From positions 5,491,739 through 5,555,738 of the forward strand of contig OX638377.1 of the NCBI GenBank assembly GCA_951813615.1: DNA of 64,000 nucleotides. Reading direction: 5' to 3'. The notes under the pieces were generated by a model. It saw only the letters and a list, made by a program, of their open reading frames with translations, was not told where the DNA came from and searched no databases. The translations under genes were made by a program, and so were the position numbers. Shown one piece after another: positions 31,730-40,084 of this stretch. Position 1 is the first letter of the stretch. Each line of letters begins with the position of its first letter. This DNA is from an uncultured Latescibacterota bacterium. Lineage in GTDB: Bacteria; Latescibacterota; UBA2968; UBA8231.

Positions 31730-32770
31730 TCAGGCTGATACCTCCACGTGCGAGGGCAGCTTGCGCGTAAACCGCGCAAACAGGGCTTTGAGCGCCACGT
31801 CGCTGCGCGCCGCAAGGCTGGTCACGACCACGGTTGCCCACACACTGCGGCGCGAAATTTTGACCTGCTGCCCACTGGTAAAATCTGCGTGGGCGTGGAT
31901 GCGGCGCAACGTCAGCACGGCCATGCCCAACGCCCAAAGACAGAACCGGCGAATGCCGGTTTCGCGTCCGGGGATGAGCAACGTGAACGCCAGCGCATTG
32001 CCGAGGTGCATCTGGGCCACGCCGACCAATTGGCTCAGTGCCGTGCGAAACGCAGGATTTGTCTGGCCGGCCTCGAGTGAGCGCAGATCAAACCCGGCTT
32101 GCTGGAACACGTCGCGCGGCAGCCAACACGCGCCGCGCGCCCGGTCATCCCAGATGTCCTTGAGGATGTTGGTCATCTGCAAGCCTTGGCCGAACGACAC
32201 GGCGAGCTGCAACAACTTCTTGCGCTGGCGGTCGATTTCCGCCGAATAGTCGCAGAACAGTTCGGTGAGCATCTCGCCGACGACGCCGGCGACGTGGTAG
32301 CAATAGCGGTCGAGGTGGGGGAGGTCGTCTAGGCCTTTGAGGCCCGGGCTTTGCTGGAACTCGGCCATACCGCGCGACATGATCCGCACGCAGCGCACGA
32401 GTGCGGTGCGCTGCCGCTCGGAAAACCCTTGGGTGAGTCGCAGCACCCTTGGGGTGTTGGCCACGAGCTGATGCTCGGCGGGCAACATGTTGTCAGACAG
32501 GCGCGGCGCGAGCTGTGCGGCAAATGGGGCGGGCGGCTCCTCTCCGGCGACGACTCGGATGAATCGCTCGGAAAACTCGCGCTTTTCACTAGCCGAAAGG
32601 GTCGGCTCATCCTCGATAGTGTCGGCAATGCGGCACAGCAAATACGCGTTGCCGACGACATCGCGCAGGCCCGACGGAAGCTGCGGAATAGTGAGCGCGA
32701 ATGTGCGTGAGACATCTTGCAGAATCGCGTGCTGCCACGCTAGGTCAGCGGTATGTTCGTCAGTTGTCAT
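31730..32770 (-). CDS. Squalene/phytoene synthase family protein
   Basis: The protein has 346 residues. Both aspartate-rich motifs for Mg-diphosphate binding are present: LLCRIADTIEDEPTLS (near residue 50) and LQMTNILKDIWDDRARGACW (near 200), with YCYHVAGVVGEMLTELF between them. It joins two farnesyl or geranylgeranyl diphosphates head to head. The W-x-x-R-G-x-C-W-LP segment favours squalene synthase over phytoene synthase. No other hopanoid or carotenoid genes are near. Its start overlaps the end of the DUF4143 ATPase gene by 11 bases. Confidence 0.9.
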   Translation of the reverse strand: MTTDEHTADLAWQHAILQDVSRTFALTIPQLPSGLRDVVGNAYLLCRIADTIEDEPTLSASEKREFSERFIRVVAGEEPPAPFAAQLAPRLSDNMLPAEHQLVANTPRVLRLTQGFSERQRTALVRCVRIMSRGMAEFQQSPGLKGLDDLPHLDRYCYHVAGVVGEMLTELFCDYSAEIDRQRKKLLQLAVSFGQGLQMTNILKDIWDDRARGACWLPRDVFQQAGFDLRSLEAGQTNPAFRTALSQLVGVAQMHLGNALAFTLLIPGRETGIRRFCLWALGMAVLTLRRIHAHADFTSGQQVKISRRSVWATVVVTSLAARSDVALKALFARFTRKLPSHVEVSA

Positions 32771-34121
32771 GGGTAGTCAACCCTAAAGGGTCAGTGGAGT
32801 TCGACGTGTTTTCGTATAATGCTTCTACTATTTCAGCGAGCCTGTCAATCAGGTAAACCGGTATGTGGATCACCTTCAGACCTGTAGATGTCGTGAGTTT
32901 CCCCGGCATAGCGAGATTGACGAGAACGCCCAATTTGCTTCCATGCCGCGCAGCGTATTCCGCCAGACCCCCTGTATCCCGCGGTCTTGTAACAAGTGAT
33001 GCTTTGCATTCAATGGGTATGGTATCGCCCATTGTCATGCGATAAATAAAATCGACTTCGGAACTATTGACGCCTTTTTTCCAACCCGTCAAATTCTGTC
33101 CCAAGGCCACGAGTTCGGTCGCCAGCACGTTCTCTACAATACCCCCAATGGGCGTGCGCTGAGCAGCGTCGAGACTTGAGAGGATATCGATACGCGGCAG
33201 CGCAGTCAGTCGCAGATCATTGGCCAATCCCGGATCGTAAAGATAGCGTTTGGGCGCAAAGCCCTTCTGCTCTGGGCGCGTGCCCCGGGTATCGGACTTG
33301 TAGATGAGTTTCCACGACTCGAGTAATTCCAGAAAATCCGGTACCTTTCTGTAAAGAGCTGATGTCGTCCGCACCATCTGCGCGTATTTGCTTGGGCTGC
33401 CGAGATTTGATGCCACGCCGCGCAAACATTGATCGAATAAAGATGCTTCGGTTGCCGAAAAAATTCTAGCAAAGTCACTGCGATAGTCGAGATACAAATC
33501 CCGACGCAACTGCCGCCAGTTTAGCTGGTCAAAAAACGCTGATGCAACCGCCGGTAGCCCCCCCACGTCGAGATACGATTGCACGTATTTGAGAAGGCGT
33601 TCGTGTAAAAACGGTGGAGGGTCTTTGCAAGCGAGCAATTCTTCCTGTTTGCCACAGCGCAGAAATTCCCTAAAACTGAAGGGCTGCAGCAAGAATCGCG
33701 TGACTCTTCCAACTGGAAAGCGCGTTTCCGGCCCGAAGATTCGCGTCATGGAACTGCCCGTGAGAATAACCTGTGTGTGCTGCCATTTTTCTTTCATAAA
33801 CCGCACAAACCCACCCAGCGCAGAACTCTCTTGCGCCTCATCAATACACAGAATGCGTTGCCCGTCGCCTTTGAACTGGTGCGCGGTCACAAGATACGTT
33901 TCAAAATCTGCAAAATCCCGGCAAGAATTGAGTTCGTAAACCGCGCGGCTGTTTTCCTCCAAATTCAAGTAGAGGATTTCGCGGTCGAGTTTCGGTCTGA
34001 TGGATTCTATAAGCGTGGTCTTACCAACCTGCCGCGCACCTTCCAACAGGGCGACATTCGGATGCTCAACGCGATGGGTCAGGTGTGCAAGCAGACGTTT
34101 TTCCAAATCTCTTTGTATCAT
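32760..34121 (-). CDS. AAA-family ATPase with DUF4143 domain
   Basis: The protein has 453 residues. Walker A is GARQVGKTTLIES (about residues 28-40), Walker B is ILCIDEAQE (about 90-98), and the sensor region is QVILTGSSM. The C-terminal half is the DUF4143 nuclease-like domain (NVLATELVALGQNL, EVDFIYRMTMGDTIPIECKA with a PD-(D/E)xK-like D...E-x-K). These ATPases are very common, mobile and without a settled role. The gene is more AT-rich than its neighbours, suggesting transfer. Confidence 0.88.
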   Translation of the reverse strand: MIQRDLEKRLLAHLTHRVEHPNVALLEGARQVGKTTLIESIRPKLDREILYLNLEENSRAVYELNSCRDFADFETYLVTAHQFKGDGQRILCIDEAQESSALGGFVRFMKEKWQHTQVILTGSSMTRIFGPETRFPVGRVTRFLLQPFSFREFLRCGKQEELLACKDPPPFLHERLLKYVQSYLDVGGLPAVASAFFDQLNWRQLRRDLYLDYRSDFARIFSATEASLFDQCLRGVASNLGSPSKYAQMVRTTSALYRKVPDFLELLESWKLIYKSDTRGTRPEQKGFAPKRYLYDPGLANDLRLTALPRIDILSSLDAAQRTPIGGIVENVLATELVALGQNLTGWKKGVNSSEVDFIYRMTMGDTIPIECKASLVTRPRDTGGLAEYAARHGSKLGVLVNLAMPGKLTTSTGLKVIHIPVYLIDRLAEIVEALYENTSNSTDPLGLTTHDN

Positions 34122-34279
34122 GCTTAATCATTTTCTGAACGGGCGAATCTTTGCTCTTCAACAAAAATTAGCTAAAAATTGTCATATTTTCAACGAAAAT
34201 TAGCCAACTGCACTCCGCGACAACAAACATCCCCTTGTGTCGGTGTTCTCTTTGCACTATGTCTTTTGATCTGCACAAA

Positions 34280-34308
34280 GTAGGGGCGACTCTTAGAGTC
34301 GCCCCTAC
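34280..34308. repeat. REP-like perfect palindrome
   Basis: GTAGGGGCGACTC is followed by a 3-base loop (TTA) and its exact complement, a 13 bp stem. No T-tract follows on either strand, so it is not an obvious intrinsic terminator. It sits between the divergent ATPase and amidase genes. It resembles short palindromic repeats dispersed in other genomes; no second copy is apparent in this window. Confidence 0.6.
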
Positions 34309-34330
34309 TGCGTAAGGTCAGTTAAATACT

Positions 34331-34942
34331 ATGGAAATAGATCTCAATCACCGCTTCAAAGACGTCAACTACATCGAATCGCCCAACCAAGGCGGCCCCT
34401 TTGCCCCGGGGCTGCCGGACACCATCGTCATTCACTATACGGCCGGTGCCAACACCGAGTCGGCCATCCACACCCTCTGCGACGACCAGCGCGAAAACAA
34501 GGTCTCGGCCCATCTAGTAATTGCCCGCGACGGCGCAGTGACGCAGTTGTTGCCCTTCGACATCATCGGCTGGCACGCGGGCGTGAGCCAATGGGGGACT
34601 CGCTCGGGGTTCAACAAGTATGCACTCGGCATTGAGATCGATAACGCCGGCCAACTTTGCGAGCGGGACGGCCGCTACGAGTCGTGGTTTGGGCAGAGCT
34701 ATCCGCCCGAGGAAGTGATGCGCGGCGTCCATCGCAACCAATCGGAGGCCTCCTACTGGCACCGCTACACGGGCGAACAGCTAGCGGTTGTCGAGACGGT
34801 TTGCGCCGCGCTGCTCCAACGCTACGGCATCCAATACATCCTCGGCCACGAAGAAATCGCCCCCTCGCGCAAGGTCGATCCCGGCCCGGCCTTTCCTCTC
34901 GACTCCATGCGCTCCCGACTCTGCGGTCGCCCCCTCGCCTAA
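34331..34942 (+). CDS. N-acetylmuramoyl-L-alanine amidase (Amidase_2 / AmpD-like)
   Basis: The protein has 203 residues with no signal peptide. Zinc ligands are in TIVIHYTAG (near residue 35) and in YILGHEEIAPSRKVDPGPAF, with the amidase segment SAHLVIARDGAVTQL and WHAGVSQWG between them. It cleaves the bond between the lactyl group and L-Ala in peptidoglycan fragments. Without a leader it is probably a cytoplasmic recycling enzyme like AmpD, or is released by lysis. Confidence 0.9.
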   Translation: MEIDLNHRFKDVNYIESPNQGGPFAPGLPDTIVIHYTAGANTESAIHTLCDDQRENKVSAHLVIARDGAVTQLLPFDIIGWHAGVSQWGTRSGFNKYALGIEIDNAGQLCERDGRYESWFGQSYPPEEVMRGVHRNQSEASYWHRYTGEQLAVVETVCAALLQRYGIQYILGHEEIAPSRKVDPGPAFPLDSMRSRLCGRPLA

Positions 34943-35055
34943 GGGAAATCGACGGGCATCTTCGGCGATTGGGGTGCGCTGGTGGTTGCTTTTCTCTGTT
35001 AATCCTTTCGGTTATATTGGCCCTTTCCCTCTAACCCGTGGGAGGCGCGAAACCT

Positions 35056-36030
35056 TTGGCAGCACCCGCCATTGATGTCCGCGAATTGAGCAAGACCTAT
35101 GAGGTTCCCGTGCGCGAAGGTGGCTTGGCCGCGGCGCTCAAGAGCCTCGTACAGCGCCAGACGCGCCAGGTCGAGGCGGTCAAGCAGATGAGCTTTGCGG
35201 TCGCTCCCGGCGAAATCGTCGGCTTTTTAGGGCCTAACGGCGCGGGCAAGACCACCAGCCTCAAGATGCTTTCGGGCCTCCTGCACCCCTCCGGCGGGCA
35301 AGGGCGAGTCCTTGGTTTTGAGCCGTTCAAACGGCAGCGCGATTTCCTCCGCCAGATCACCTTGGTGATGGGCAATCGCAATCAACTCATCTGGGACATC
35401 CCCGTAATAGACTCCTTTGAGCGCAACCGGGCCATCTACCGCCTAGCGCGAAGCGAATACCAGCAAACGGTCGAAGAATTGACCGCGCTGCTCGACTTAA
35501 ACGCGCTGCTCGACAAGCCCGTGCGCAACCTCTCCTTGGGCGAGCGCATGAAGTGCGAAATTGCCGCCGCGCTTTTGCACAAACCGCAAGTCCTCTTTCT
35601 CGATGAGCCGACCATCGGCCTCGACGTGACCATGCAACGTCGAATCCGCGCGTTTTTAACCGAATACAATCAGCGCTACGGGGCCACCGTGCTCCTCACC
35701 AGTCACTATATGGCCGACGTCGAAGCGCTGTGTAAAAGGGTGGTGGTCATCCACCACGGACTGCTGCTTTTTGACGGCCAGCTCACCGAGCTGGTGCAGC
35801 GCTTCTCACCGCACAAGACGATCATCGTCGAACTGGAAAACGGGCACGGAGATCTCGGCAATTATGGAGAGATCGTCGCCAGTAGCGAGGGGCGCATATC
35901 GCTGCGAGTGCCCAAGACGGAAACGGCGCAGGTGACCGGACGAATCCTCAGCGAGCAGCCGGTTCTCGATCTGACGGTGGAGGATCCGCCGATTGAGGAC
36001 GTGATCGAAGAGGTCTTTGAACGGGCATGA
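35056..36030 (+). CDS. ABC-2 type exporter ATP-binding protein
   Basis: The protein has 324 residues from TTG 35056, chosen because GGAGG (35041-35045) stands 10 bases upstream; the longer GTG start at 35038 has no ribosome site. Walker A is GFLGPNGAGKTTSLKMLSGL, the signature is NLSLGERMKCEIAAALLH, Walker B is VLFLDEPTIGLD and the switch is LLTSHYMADVE. It belongs to the NatA/DrrA-like ABC-2 subgroup, as part of a three-gene exporter with two distinct permeases. Its stop overlaps the first permease start by 4 bases. Confidence 0.93.
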   Translation: MAAPAIDVRELSKTYEVPVREGGLAAALKSLVQRQTRQVEAVKQMSFAVAPGEIVGFLGPNGAGKTTSLKMLSGLLHPSGGQGRVLGFEPFKRQRDFLRQITLVMGNRNQLIWDIPVIDSFERNRAIYRLARSEYQQTVEELTALLDLNALLDKPVRNLSLGERMKCEIAAALLHKPQVLFLDEPTIGLDVTMQRRIRAFLTEYNQRYGATVLLTSHYMADVEALCKRVVVIHHGLLLFDGQLTELVQRFSPHKTIIVELENGHGDLGNYGEIVASSEGRISLRVPKTETAQVTGRILSEQPVLDLTVEDPPIEDVIEEVFERA

Positions 36031-36830
36031 AGGGCCTAGCGGACATCTACTCTACGCTCTTCCGCACCGATCTGGCCGTGCAGTTCCAGTACCGGGCGGC
36101 TATGGTGATCTGGCTGATCGGGCGCATCGTCGATACGCTGGTCTTTCTTTCGGTGTGGACCGCAGTGGCCCACTCCAAGGGGGGGCAGGTGGGGGACTTC
36201 TCCAGTGGGGATTTTGCCGCCTACTATATCGTCATGATGATGATGGGGCACCTGACCTTTACTTGGTTCATGTTCGAGTTTGAGTATCGGGTGCGGTCGG
36301 GGGCCTTCTCTCCGCTGCTGCTCCAGCCCCTGCACCCGATCCACCGCGACATCGCTCAGAATATCTCCTACAAGTTCCTGACCCTCGCGGTCATGCTGCC
36401 AACGCTGGGGCTGATGATCTGGATCTTCGATCCGGTCTTCGACCCGCCGACTTGGGCAATTTGGGCCGCGATACCGGTCGTCCTGCTGGCGTTCCTGATG
36501 CGCTTTTTCGTCGAGTGGGCATTGGCTTTGGTGGCCCTGTGGACCACGCGCACGGCCGCGGCCAACCAGCTCTACTTCGCGGCCTTGCTTTTCTTTTCAG
36601 GCCAAATGGCACCACTGTCTCTTTTGCCCGAGTGGCTCCAAACGCTGGCCGCGCTGTTGCCCTTCCGCTGGATGCTGGCCTTTCCCACCGAGCTCCTGCT
36701 TGGCCGACTCACGCCCACCGAGGTGCTCTGGGGCGCGGCGACGCAGGTGGCGTGGCTGGGGCTGAGTTGGGGAGCTATGGCCGCGGTCTGGTCGCGCGGC
36801 GTGCGCAGATACTCGGCGGTGGGATCGTGA
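36027..36830 (+). CDS. ABC-2 type permease, first subunit
   Basis: The protein has 267 residues and six predicted membrane helices. ATG 36027 overlaps the ATPase stop (ATGA). The motif region YRAAMVIWLIGRIVDTLVFL and the late AALLPFRWMLAFPTELLLGR match the ABC-2 permease group typified by YP_-type viologen/daunorubicin-like exporters (DUF990/ABC2_membrane_6). It pairs with the next permease as a heterodimer. Confidence 0.87.
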   Translation: MKGLADIYSTLFRTDLAVQFQYRAAMVIWLIGRIVDTLVFLSVWTAVAHSKGGQVGDFSSGDFAAYYIVMMMMGHLTFTWFMFEFEYRVRSGAFSPLLLQPLHPIHRDIAQNISYKFLTLAVMLPTLGLMIWIFDPVFDPPTWAIWAAIPVVLLAFLMRFFVEWALALVALWTTRTAAANQLYFAALLFFSGQMAPLSLLPEWLQTLAALLPFRWMLAFPTELLLGRLTPTEVLWGAATQVAWLGLSWGAMAAVWSRGVRRYSAVGS

Positions 36831-37612
36831 ACTATTTGCGCCTACTGTGGATCTTCCTGCGCATTGGCGCGATGAACGAGCTGGCGTACCGAGCCAATTT
36901 TTGGGTACAGCTCTTGCAGAGCTTGCTCAATCTAGGGGTCGCGCTGGCGGGTTTGGCGGTGATTTTCTCGCATACCGAGGAACTGGGCGGTTGGCAGCCG
37001 GCCGAACTGGTGGCGCTCTTGGGGGTGTTCTTCCTGATGAGCGGCCTGATTGGCGCGCTGATCCAGCCGTCGATGCAGCGCTTTATGGAAGATGTGCGCC
37101 TAGGCACACTGGACTTTACCCTCACCAAGCCGGAGGACTCACAAGTGCTAGTGAGCGTCGGCGAGGTGCGGATCTGGAAGTTCTTGGACGTAGTGCAGGG
37201 GATGGCCCTGATTGCGGTGGCCCTAGTCGAAATCGGGATGCGGACGGGCCTTGCCCACGCCGCGGGATTTGCCCTGACGCTTGCGGCTGGCGCGGCAATC
37301 GTCTACAGTTTTTGGCTAGTGCTAGCAACGACCGCGTTCTGGTTTATCCGCGCGGAGAACATCCTAGTGATCTTCCAAGCCGTTTACAGCGCGGGCAAGT
37401 ATCCGGTGGCCATCTATCCGCACTGGCTCAAGCTGGCGATGACCTTTCTGGTGCCCGTGGCCTTTGCAGTGACCGTGCCTTCGGAAGCCTTGGTGGGGCG
37501 GTTGTCGTCGGAAGTGCTGTGGGGGGCGTTGGCAATGGCGGCGGGGATGCTGGTAGGAGCGCGGGCGTTTTGGTTGTGGGGAGTGCGGCATTACTCTGGG
37601 GCGTCGGCCTAG
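36827..37612 (+). CDS. ABC-2 type permease, second subunit
   Basis: The protein has 261 residues from GTG 36827, which overlaps the stop of the first permease (GTGA); an upstream open frame within the previous gene is not coding. There are six membrane segments, with conserved stretches MNELAYRANFWVQLLQSLLN, LGTLDFTLTKPEDSQVLVS and GKYPVAIYPHWLKLAMTFLV. These are typical of the second permease of this ABC-2 subgroup. Substrate unknown; lipids, drugs or polysaccharide precursors are all possible. Confidence 0.87.
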   Translation: MNYLRLLWIFLRIGAMNELAYRANFWVQLLQSLLNLGVALAGLAVIFSHTEELGGWQPAELVALLGVFFLMSGLIGALIQPSMQRFMEDVRLGTLDFTLTKPEDSQVLVSVGEVRIWKFLDVVQGMALIAVALVEIGMRTGLAHAAGFALTLAAGAAIVYSFWLVLATTAFWFIRAENILVIFQAVYSAGKYPVAIYPHWLKLAMTFLVPVAFAVTVPSEALVGRLSSEVLWGALAMAAGMLVGARAFWLWGVRHYSGASA

Positions 37613-37648
37613 CGATGGTCCATCTTGCCACTTTACTAGCAAGGAGCA

Positions 37649-38671
37649 ATGAAAATGAGTGACGGACAAAGCAGCATGCACGTCGGGGTGCAGGGGATCG
37701 GGACCTCAAAGATGGAGCTGGAGTTTCTGGTGCGGCACGGGGTGACGCACATGGACGCCTCTGTTGAGGACAACGAGGTCGAGACTTTGGTGCGGCACAA
37801 GGAGGAGGCCGCCGCGTACGGGGTGAGTATGGAGGCGATCCACATCGGCGTGCCCAAAAGCGTCACGCTGGCGCAGGATCCACAGCGTGACCGGGACCTC
37901 GACGAGGTTTGCCGCTGGATCGAAAACGCGGGCAAGGCCGGGCTGCGAGCCTTGCTCTACAACTTCTGCATCCTGCCGCACCAGCGCACCGAGCCCACGC
38001 CGGGGCGCGGAGGCGTGACGTACAGCTCATTCGACCTAGCAAAATTCGACAACGAAACGCTGAGCGAAGCGGGCGAGGTCAGCCGCGAAGAGGCGTTTGA
38101 ACGGGCGGCTTATTGGCTCGAGCGCGTGATTCCGGTAGCCGAGGAAAACAAGGTGCAGATGGCCTGCCATCTCAACGACCCACCCGCTCCCATCCTGCGC
38201 GGCGTCGAGCGCTGGAACTGGCCGGTGATGGAGGGGCTCAAGCGCTTTTCCGAACTCGTCGATAGCCCGTATCACGGCTTCAATTTTTGCTGCGGCGTGG
38301 CGTCTGAGGGGTTGGAGAATCCGGCCGAGGAACTCTGCGACATCGTGCGCTATTTCGGCGAACGCAAGAAGCTCTTCAACATCCACTACCGCAACATCAA
38401 GGGCGGGCTGCACAACTTCCAAGAGGTCTGGCCCGACGAAGGCGACGTGGACATGCACGAGGTGGCGCGCACCTTGCGGGACGTAGGCTATGAGTACATG
38501 CTGATGCCCGACCACGCCCCGTCCCATCCCGACGACAAGGCTCCCGAGGGCGTATCGGGCCGGGTGCGCCAAGCTTGGGCCTTTCAGTTCGGGTATATCA
38601 TCGCCATGATCCAAGCGGTGAACAAAGAGCGGTCCGGCCTCAGCATTGGGGCCGCAACGCAAACGGCCTAG
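37649..38671 (+). CDS. Mannonate dehydratase (UxuA)-like TIM-barrel protein
   Basis: The protein has 340 residues. Features matching D-mannonate dehydratase are CHLNDPPAPILRGVERW, FNFCCGVASEGL, KLFNIHYRNIKGG and LMPDHAPSHPDD, which carry the His, Cys and Asp metal-site positions. UxuA converts D-mannonate to 2-keto-3-deoxygluconate in hexuronate breakdown. An RBS AAGGAG precedes ATG 37649. It may act on a related aldonic acid, since this clade is diverse in marine bacteria. It follows the ABC exporter genes by 36 bases. Confidence 0.8.
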   Translation: MKMSDGQSSMHVGVQGIGTSKMELEFLVRHGVTHMDASVEDNEVETLVRHKEEAAAYGVSMEAIHIGVPKSVTLAQDPQRDRDLDEVCRWIENAGKAGLRALLYNFCILPHQRTEPTPGRGGVTYSSFDLAKFDNETLSEAGEVSREEAFERAAYWLERVIPVAEENKVQMACHLNDPPAPILRGVERWNWPVMEGLKRFSELVDSPYHGFNFCCGVASEGLENPAEELCDIVRYFGERKKLFNIHYRNIKGGLHNFQEVWPDEGDVDMHEVARTLRDVGYEYMLMPDHAPSHPDDKAPEGVSGRVRQAWAFQFGYIIAMIQAVNKERSGLSIGAATQTA

Positions 38672-38688
38672 AAACGGAAAACTGCGGC

Positions 38689-39588
38689 ATGTCGATCCAT
38701 TGGCTGAGAGCAGTACTATTGCTGGTCCTGCTCAGCTCGTTTAGCGCAGCGCAGCCCCAAGCCGAACAGGCATCGAAGCAGGACCTGCAGGCGTTGAAGG
38801 GAGTCGTCTATATGGTGGGATTGGCCAGTGGAGCGGCCCTGCTGGTCTCGCTGGGGCTGCTCGTTGCGCGGTGGCGGATGGGGACGGTGCGGGCGCGGCG
38901 CTTTGTCTTGCGCGGCGACGAGGGCCAACCAATCGCTCAATTGGTGCAAGGGCCCGATGGTGGCGAGTTGGAGTTGCGGGATGCCGAAGGCGAAATCACC
39001 GCAGTGCTGGGCAGTGGACTCAAGTTGTGCGACCGCGCAGGACGGGTGCGGGCCGACTTGCGGCTGGAGGATGATAGGGCTCCGCTGCTGGAGCTCTACG
39101 ACGAGCGGGGCAAAGTGCGGGCCGGCCTTTCGCTGAGCGAGGACGGAGCCGGCAGTTTGGCCTTTTACGATGAGACCGGGCGGCCGCGCGCTGGCCTAGG
39201 CAGCGGTCACGCCGGCGCAATGCGACTGAGTTTTTTCGATGCCCAAGGACGATTGCGGCAGCAAAGCGGCATCGAAGACGAAGAAGAGCCTTCGTTCAAG
39301 CTCTACGACGCCCAAGGCGAGGTGCGCGGCTCCTTGAGCGTGCGGGCCGATGGCATGACCCTGCTCGAAATGCGCGACCAAGACGGCCACACGCGCACCA
39401 TCGTCGGCGTCTTGGAAGATGGAATCGCTTGGCTTGGGGTTCTCGATGATGAACAGCGTTTCCGCGCGGGGTTAGGCGTGCCGACCGGCGGCAGTCCACG
39501 GCTGGACTTTTACGATGAAGAAGGGGAGACGCGGGCCTCTTTGCACATCGACGATCAAGGCCGCTTTAAGACCGATCCGGACTCGTAG
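38689..39588 (+). CDS. Membrane-anchored beta-repeat protein of unknown function
   Basis: The protein has 299 residues from ATG 38689. It has a signal-like segment (MSIHWLRAVLLLVLLSSFSA) and one membrane helix (VVYMVGLASGAALLVSLGLL). Then come about nine tandem units of 24-25 residues with the pattern L-x-L-Y-D-x-x-G-x-x-R-A-x-L (for example LLELYDERGKVRAGLSLSED, LAFYDETGRPRAGL and LDFYDEEGETRASL), predicted to form a stacked beta solenoid. The repeats probably face the cytoplasm or periplasm as a scaffold. I recognise no named family. It follows the mannonate dehydratase-like gene by 17 bases. Confidence 0.7.
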   Translation: MSIHWLRAVLLLVLLSSFSAAQPQAEQASKQDLQALKGVVYMVGLASGAALLVSLGLLVARWRMGTVRARRFVLRGDEGQPIAQLVQGPDGGELELRDAEGEITAVLGSGLKLCDRAGRVRADLRLEDDRAPLLELYDERGKVRAGLSLSEDGAGSLAFYDETGRPRAGLGSGHAGAMRLSFFDAQGRLRQQSGIEDEEEPSFKLYDAQGEVRGSLSVRADGMTLLEMRDQDGHTRTIVGVLEDGIAWLGVLDDEQRFRAGLGVPTGGSPRLDFYDEEGETRASLHIDDQGRFKTDPDS

Positions 39589-39633
39589 GTCTGGGAGAAG
39601 GCGTGAATATAGCGGGTAAAAGCCCGATCGCTC

Positions 39634-40083
39634 TCAGGGACCACTAGTGCATAGCTCGTCGTACCGCGGCACCTGATCGATGAAGCCGCGATTGGCGACA
39701 TAGCAGTAGTGGACCAAGCCATTGGTGACCAAAAGGCAGCGGGCCTGAACCACGCGGTTGTACGCGGCGATCTGGTCGAAGGTCTGCTGGCTGATGGAAA
39801 CGTCCGGCTCTTTGCACTCGGCCATTAGCACGGCACGGCCCGCGCGGTCGTGGACGATGACATCGGCGCGAAACTGCTTGCCGTGGAGGTCAATGCCTTT
39901 CTCAATGGCGATCAACCCGCGCGGGTAACCCAAGTCCGAGATTAGGTATTGCACCAAGTGCTGCCGCACCCACTCCTCGGGCGTCAATCGCACGTACTTG
40001 CGGCGCAACGGGTCGAGTATCTCGCGCTTGCCTTCGATTTGGCGGACGTCAAACGCCGCGGCCGGTAGGTTGAGGTGCTGCAT
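39634..40083 (-). CDS. Stand-alone type I restriction HsdR N-terminal nuclease domain
   Basis: The protein has 149 residues. The PD-(D/E)xK core is visible as QFRADVIVHDRAG then VLMAECKEPDVSIS, with QTFDQIAAYNR following, matching HSDR_N-type domains. Full HsdR is over 900 residues with a helicase motor; none is here and no HsdM or HsdS is near. Such single-domain proteins are widespread in Bacteroidetes and relatives, with unknown role. It directly follows the sorbosone dehydrogenase-like gene with a 1-base gap, which implies co-transcription. Confidence 0.8.
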   Translation of the reverse strand: MQHLNLPAAAFDVRQIEGKREILDPLRRKYVRLTPEEWVRQHLVQYLISDLGYPRGLIAIEKGIDLHGKQFRADVIVHDRAGRAVLMAECKEPDVSISQQTFDQIAAYNRVVQARCLLVTNGLVHYCYVANRGFIDQVPRYDELCTSGP

Positions 40084-40084
40084 C

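Noticed and set aside
36452-36826. Upstream extension of the second ABC-2 permease
   Set aside because: It overlaps the first permease in another frame and is not hydrophobic; GTG 36827 with a GTGA overlap fits.
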